This document shows positions 58,621-64,000 of a DNA stretch of 64,000 bases, in pieces. The notes beneath the pieces were generated by a model. It was not told the DNA's origin and searched no databases. It saw only the letters and a program-made list of their open reading frames with translations. This DNA is from Tetrapyrgos nigripes. Lineage: Eukaryota > Basidiomycota > Agaricomycetes > Agaricales > Campanellaceae. Position 1 is the stretch's first letter. The number at the start of each line of letters is the position of its first letter. A program made the translations under genes and the position numbers. Where the stretch lies: assembly GCA_013368315.1 (NCBI GenBank), contig JAACJM010000174.1:113790-177789 (forward strand). The letters are read 5' to 3'.

Positions 58621-59874
58621 CATTAATCATAACATCAATGTCCAGGCATCGAGATTCTACTCACGGCTTCCACAATCTTGCTGCTGTAGTAAGTCTCTCT
58701 TAAACTCTTTCAATGCAAGCACATTTGATCTTGGCTGAAGCCGACAGGGCTGCGAAAGTCACCGATGCGCTCTTTCCTAGTGGCTGCATGTGCTATCATG
58801 TGTTTCAACTCAGCTATCACCGTCGTGTCGAATCGGGTTTTCGATATCGTTCAAATCCAAGAATTAGCGAATCCAGCGTATGATCCAACGGAAGCAATGA
58901 TTCGTGCTCAGGTACTAGTGGTTGTGGTGTCACGAATTAGCGTCAGTTCTTTTCTCCTGACTGAGTAAGTTGTGAAACTGGGTACTGATTACTGAGCCTT
59001 ATAGTATTTTTTAGGAGATTCCATTGTAGTTTGGAGGACATGGATTCTCTTTAAAGGAGAAATTCTTCCTCAAAGGATCCTTATTTTCTGTATTGTGCAG
59101 TCGCTTGGTCAGTGGACATAATTTTCTGAGTATTATTTCTGCATTAATGTTAATTTTTTCTGTTGGTCAGGTTGCAGTATTTTTGATGCTTTTGTGGCTA
59201 TCCGAGCTCTTCTTATTGAAGATGTATGTATATACAGGGGTTTGTTCTATGAAATGAAGGAAGTCTGATGTATAATGGACTATAGGATTCATACAGTCCA
59301 ACTCAAGAGATTTTTCCAGCTTCACTCATCTTTACAAACCTCACGGCTATTCTTCTGATTGTGTACAAGACTTGGTAAGTGGAGAATATTTATTGCCTTG
59401 GCCACTTGTAAATTATAAGTTTTGTTCTTGTTTTGACTTCTTATTCTATAGGCAGTATAGACAATCCATCAAAGTTCATCTTGGTAATCTTAGCAGGAAA
59501 AGCCAAGTTGAGCAGTTACTTGTCCTTCTAATTGAATCTGGAGTCTTGTACTGCATTCCCTGGGTGAGTAACCTGTTAATTGTTGCAGTGCTTTGAGAAA
59601 GACTTACACTCTTTCTTTCCCTTTTCTTTCCTTTTTAAAGATCTTAACCCTCCCCGCCGGTTTTGTCAGTGAAAAGTACACTGACTCCGTAGGACTATTC
59701 ATGGACGTCATTACACCCCACATAGAAGTCATCTACCCCACCGCAATCATACTTCTTTCCCATGTGTATAGAGCTCAGCAAGACTCCCTTCTCTCAGCGA
59801 TCAGTCTTTCTGCTCCTCTGGAATTTGCAGCTCCTGCACCATCGTCTCAAATCTATTTCATTGACACCCGTTAA
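58493..59874 (+). pseudogene. Divergent seven-helix family copy (F) with two frame conflicts
   Basis: Exons 58493-58592, 58646-58688, 58741-58941, 59005-59107, 59171-59223, 59286-59374, 59452-59563 and 59641-59874 match the family in order and phase. Motifs: MRSFLVAACAIMCFNSAITV, FLGDSIVVWRTWILF, GCSIFDAFVAIRALLIED, WQYRQSIKVHLGNLSRKSQ, YPTAIILLSHVYRAQQDS. Exon 2 ends in phase 2 but the only acceptor before exon 3 is in phase 0, so the frame breaks there. Near 59850 the frame ends in IYFIDTR, while the family tail continues in the next frame (GTLDGDKESQEVSGGNSAMV). Either it is a young pseudogene or the sequence has two errors, or the model is wrong at one intron. It is much more diverged than B-E and probably represents the older lineage. 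Confidence 0.65.
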
Positions 59875-60660
59875 TGGTACCCTGGATGGAGATAAAGAGT
59901 CGCAGGAAGTCAGTGGAGGCAATTCTGCTATGGTTTGATCTGGGAATTTATGGATACTGAGAGATAATCGAGGGAGGCTGTAATTCATTATTTATGTATG
60001 CAACGATATTACTTATTAATATCAGTCATTTACTGTTATTTAGAAATACATGATACGCTCTTCTTCACGGCGCTGTTTTCCTCAGATGGCCTAGACTTTT
60101 ACAAGTTCATGGTTCTAGAACAGAAACGTATTATATTCAGATTGTTAGCTACTACACTACATGAAATAGAGCCGGTCTACGATCCAGCATGAATAAAGAT
60201 TGTCAGGGACCGTATCCGCAAGGACCTCGAAGTCAAGAATGCCAATAGGGGAATAAGGTTATGTCGTCCGGAACAGTCTTGAGGTGTGGAACCGCTGGGC
60301 AGTCGCGAATATCTTGATATTGCGGGAAAGGTAAAGCCAAAATAGAAGCAGAATGGATAAGTGCAGAGATAAAGCACTTGTTCTGAGAAATACCAGTGGC
60401 ATTGCAGACTAGGGTTTGAAAATATCAGGACTGGGTTACATGCAGATATAGCTACTGTATATATACTGTAACTATGAGTCAATATGAGTCAGAACAAGTC
60501 AGAGTAAGTAAATGAGTCAGTAAGACTCAAGTACATGTGTTATAAGGTAGACAAGTCAATATGAGTCACAATGAATGTAGGGGAAAGCATGGAAAAATGA
60601 GAGATAGGGGTACCTGTAGATATGACTCATGACAAAGATAAACAAAAGATTACGAGTAAC
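59875..60660. other. 3' flank of F, no gene seen
   Basis: Contains the displaced tail of F to 59940, then AT-rich sequence. A piece at about 60075-60180 (acttttacaagttcat, attatattcagattg, acatgaaatagagccggtct) recurs at 30610-30700, so this is also duplicated debris. Confidence 0.4.
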
Positions 60661-61220
60661 AGGTAACCAGTAGTCATGACACTCATCCTCTGGGGAGTCA
60701 CGGTAGCCGTCGTCACGATGTCGGAGAGAGAAAAAGAGGCTGAGTCCAATTCCAGCATAAACGGGCCATTCCGCATTCATCATCCAGTGTCAACGTTTCA
60801 CAGATGCTTTACCACATCACATCATCACTGGGTGCCACTGCTTTGCATGACAAATTACGAGGCCCATTATTGAATAAATAAAATGGTTTCATATGCAGTA
60901 AAAAATCAGATAGAGCCCAATATCTCATTGTAACAACACCTTCAATTATAAATGACCCTGGATTGGGTGGAGGAAGCCATAGTGATTCAGAGAGCGGCTC
61001 TTGGTGACTTTCGACGGCTACTGAGGGAAGGAAAACACACTCATGTGGTTGGGCCGGTAGTCGTCGACAGCAGGGAAAGGACTTATGATGGACTCACATT
61101 GTATCAAGTGTCAGTTGAAATGGCAGTGTTCGGGCACTTCGAGCGCTGAGGTGGCGTGTAAAAGTTAGAACCTGTGAGAATCAATTGGGGGGTCGACATA
61201 AGTTAACTCGGCCTAAAGGG
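60660..61220. repeat. Duplicated block plus SINE-like piece
   Basis: 60660-60800 repeats the block at 30735-30900 and 6720-6865. From about 60825 to 61215 SINE-like features occur (gggtgccactgctttgcatg, attacgaggccc; end taaagggcctcgtaatg). The internal part differs from the copies at 4402 and 46424, so this may be a composite of two partial copies. Confidence 0.4.
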
Positions 61221-61239
61221 CCTCGTAATGAATGAGAAT

Positions 61240-61560
61240 AGAAGTAAGCCCCCCCCTCCAAAACTCTCCACCTCCCATATCGTCCCCAGAACATAAAGAT
61301 ACAAAGAAAAGAAGAAAACGAAGAGACCCCCAAACAAGAAAAGAAAATCATCCCACGATACCCAGCCTCAACCTTCCCCACTTCACTGCTGCCTTTTTCA
61401 CATCAACAACCCCCCCCCATTGTTTACTTCGAGGGTCTCACTCACATCCCAAATATCCCTTCCCCTTGCCCGTCGACGAGCTGCCACCCCACCCTTTACC
61501 CGTCCATCCTCAGCGAACGCCTCAGTCGCGACCTTAATATTCGAAATCCGGTTTTCTTTC
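61240..61560 (-). pseudogene. Third copy of an unrecognised minus-strand exon
   Basis: Minus strand reads VVDVKKAAVKWGRLRLGIVG at about 61410-61350, matching VVDVKKTVERWGSLDVVEAG near 30110 and VVNVKKAAERWGRLDVVEAR near 31790. The donor that follows the exon in the other two (gtaagt, gtgagt) is altered to atgatt here, and about 15 bp are missing. Family unknown. Confidence 0.45.
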
Positions 61561-64000
61561 TTTACGCACTATGCCCACAACCTTGCTGCCAATGCATAGC
61601 CGATGAGGTGTTCTACTTGTAGTTTCTTTGATTATACATACTATCGGCTTGATTCTTGATCAATGATTGTCTTTTTAACTCCGATCCGCGCTTCGATTGC
61701 TGGCAGTACAGCCATTATTCAACGCATTGCAAAGCCTTTGGTCTCCATTCTTCCGATTTCAAAACGAGATTGAAGGCCAATGGGAATGTAAAGTAACGGG
61801 GAGACAAGCGGAGAAGCGATAAAAATCAAACTTCCTACGGGTATCTAGTGGTAGCGTTCACGGAGGAAGGGAACCCGGAACAATACAAAGCATGGCAAGG
61901 ACAAAGGCAAGGAATTTTAAAAAAAATGAGCACGAGAATGAGGCTGTCTCGTCATCACATGTTGGAAGGTGAAGAGACATATCTCCCCCTCCTCTTCGCC
62001 CTCATCAGTCAGATATGACAGACTTATAGTCTTCTTGCCTTGTCGCTCCTCAAACCCCCAATGGGCGGCTCTGTAGGAAGACGACAATGAGGAGGAAAAA
62101 CGATAACGAAGAAAAAACGAAAAGACAAGAAGAAAAAGCAAAGGTCCACGATTGACACGGCCATAGATAAGCCGCACCATAATCACCCAACCTCGGTCCA
62201 TCCTCTCTACTGTCCCCGGGGGGCTCTGCAATGTCCAACAAGGAGAAGACAATCCAGGACCCTTGACAGTGAAAGGGCAGATACTGCGTATCTAACGTCA
62301 ACCATCCTAACCGAAAGCACGTTGCTCAGACCAAAAACAAAATAGAGAAAGATTTTAAAAACTGAGGGCAAAGTCAATACTCCGACAGAGGCGGCGTAGA
62401 GTAGACACATGAGACATCCACTTCCTACTGGTGAAATGTCCCAAAATTCAGGAGTATCCTCCCGGCGCTTCGTCTGAGGAAAGAATAAACAGGAAAATGG
62501 TCAGGAAAAAAAGATATTGTGCGACCTCTTACGTCTCGGATTGACATGCCCACCCTTCGCACAGACTTCGCCTACTGTTGACAGTTGATTGGGTCTGGGA
62601 CGATTCGTGCGAGTTCTGTATGTGTGCCCGGATACGTTGTCATTGAGTAACGGTAGATGACCGTGCGGAACTGCTGTTGAAACCGGGTTGCGTGTTGCGT
62701 GTTCCAGTCTGCAGTTTGATAGTGATGTTGATGATGTTGATGTTGATGACTGGGCGAAGACGTGACAAGATGTCAGAAGAGTTGCGGAGAGGTCCGGAGA
62801 TGAGATGAGATGAGACGAGATGAACGATTCTTGCAGTCGTCGTAAGATGTAGACTGAAGGTATGCGAACGCAAACAAACATAGCAGTCAAGCAAAGGAAG
62901 GAAAAGAGGCAAAAAGACGGATTAGCCTAGCCTGACTGACACTGATAGATCATTTACTCACCTCTGCCTCCCCCTCAACCTACCCATAACGTGCTCTCGT
63001 CCCTTCTACATCAGCTCTATCCCCTCCTCCCTTATAATCCTCTCTCTCTCTCCCTCCCTTTTCCCAAACTACGCGCTATGCTGTTATCCTCATGTCGTCC
63101 CTTGTCCACGTATCGTAGTGCTGGCGTTGACAGCGCAACTGAACGAACTTGCGATTTCGGATTCGAGAAGGGCGTTCCGTTATCAACTTTACTGAAATGG
63201 TTATAGCGTTGAGCAATTTGTCCGACGAGGATAGAGGGAGATTTCGGGAGGGTTTGAGTTTGGGTTTGTTGGGTTTTGGGGTTGGTCTTCCCCATTGGCG
63301 TGTCGCGTTGTTCGGTTCGGCAGGTTTAGACAAGAATACCTTCGCGAGGGGATAGAGCTAGAATGACGAAATGAGAAGGACCAAAGCGATGGTGAAAGCA
63401 GTGGGGGAAGTGTTGTCCATGTCAGCCTCCGTTTTCACGCCCCTCAACTCTACTAGTGCCTCGTCTTTCGTCACCAATGAAATCCGCTACATCCTCACGA
63501 TTCGTTCTTGAGACGCATGACGCATCAGTCTAGTCGTTGTCTGTTATTGTCGATGCCTTCAAGTAGCGGTCCCAATGGAGCAAACCCAACGCAAGTTAGG
63601 GAAAGATAAGCCAGTGCATAGAATGCCAGTCGCTCGCCAGTCGCACTATTCGGATCCCGGGAACATATATCCTTTTCTGTCACACGGCAGACTCGGCACT
63701 GCGCACCTTCTCTCGTCCGAAGATTCTTGATCAAAATCAAAATCAGAGCTTACTTGTCGTCGTCATCTTATCCTTGTAGTACTCGTACTCGGCAGGTCCG
63801 CAGCATTTCATATTGTTTTTGCATACCAATACGTGTCGCATGATTATTATCACCACACGCACGCCCGACCGAGGTCAATAATTTTACATTCATGGAAAGT
63901 TACACGAGAACCCACATTTGACCCACATTTGAGCTACATACAACAATCTCAATAGGCGTTGGGTATACTTCAGAGGGATGGAAATGGAACATAAGTATTA
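61561..64000. other. Right-hand spacer with scattered duplicated debris
   Basis: About 62140-62300 repeats the block at 8930-9050. About 62640-63150 repeats 6000-6550 and 32400-32640 (gttgatgttgatgactgggc, gatgtcag, cgtcgtaagatg). Plus-strand open stretch 63149-63355 (ALSNLSDEDRGRFREGLSLG) might be an exon of an unknown gene; it is unique in the window. Nothing recognised from 63360 to the end. Confidence 0.35.

Noticed and set aside
58981..59030. Apparent loss of the exon 4 splice acceptor in genes B-E compared with F (ttag versus ttgg or ctgg)
   Set aside because: An earlier acceptor (atag) 12-13 nt upstream is present in all copies and gives YFLGD or YLLGD in frame, so the splice site is conserved.
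1..64000. CRISPR array, bacterial operon or ribosomal RNA
   Set aside because: No short direct repeats with regular unique spacers and no rRNA-like conserved stretches were seen; spliceosomal introns show the DNA is eukaryotic.

Overview
The window looks like nuclear DNA of a filamentous basidiomycete, probably an Agaricomycete. The genes are cut by many 50-60 nt GT-AG introns, the gene families are fungal (SEC63, a SUR7/PalI-like protein, a fungal-specific transcription factor, a seven-helix membrane family with a VWRAW motif), and DNA transposons are dense. I cannot name the species. Almost nothing here is single-copy: this is a repeat island built by repeated segmental duplication.

The main duplicated module is (i) a decayed minus-strand SEC63 copy, (ii) a plus-strand eight-exon gene for a seven-helix membrane protein, and (iii) a downstream block of short minus-strand open stretches. 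Full modules lie at about 10.7-17.6 kb, 25.1-29.1 kb, 32.6-41.9 kb and 46.1-53.9 kb. Four membrane genes have exon models that stay open throughout: 15714-17107, 27503-28901, 34329-35727 and 49801-51202. A fifth, divergent copy (58493-59874) has frame conflicts. Three remnants are an orphan last exon (4025-4318), an internally deleted copy (about 9400-9950) and an orphan first exon (57641-57740). The intact copies have almost identical introns, and their amino-acid differences fall mainly in segments predicted to lie on one face of the membrane. That pattern fits a diversifying receptor-like family and is the most interesting biology in the window.

Mobile elements: a Tc1-like element with TA target duplication (14129-15634); a 983-bp element with perfect 32-bp ends (20092-21074); a 3.5-kb foldback element that carries an inverted pair of a hAT-type MITE (21110-24630), with both insertions inside one SEC63 pseudogene; two nearly identical head-to-head hAT transposon copies forming an 8.5-kb palindrome (37527-46075); another hAT-type MITE (52118-52630); a small foldback element (5164-5432); and a dispersed SINE-like repeat. 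A 150-bp satellite array occupies about 1850-2935.

Other genes are fragments: a truncated, frameshifted transcription factor (18036-19314), the 3' end of a SUR7/PalI-like gene (7557-8332), a Ser/Pro/Gln-rich minus-strand gene fragment in two copies, and several unrecognised blocks that recur two to four times. The paralogous modules supply empty-site comparisons that define most insertion boundaries. All reading was by eye; identities, exact edges and family names need alignment.
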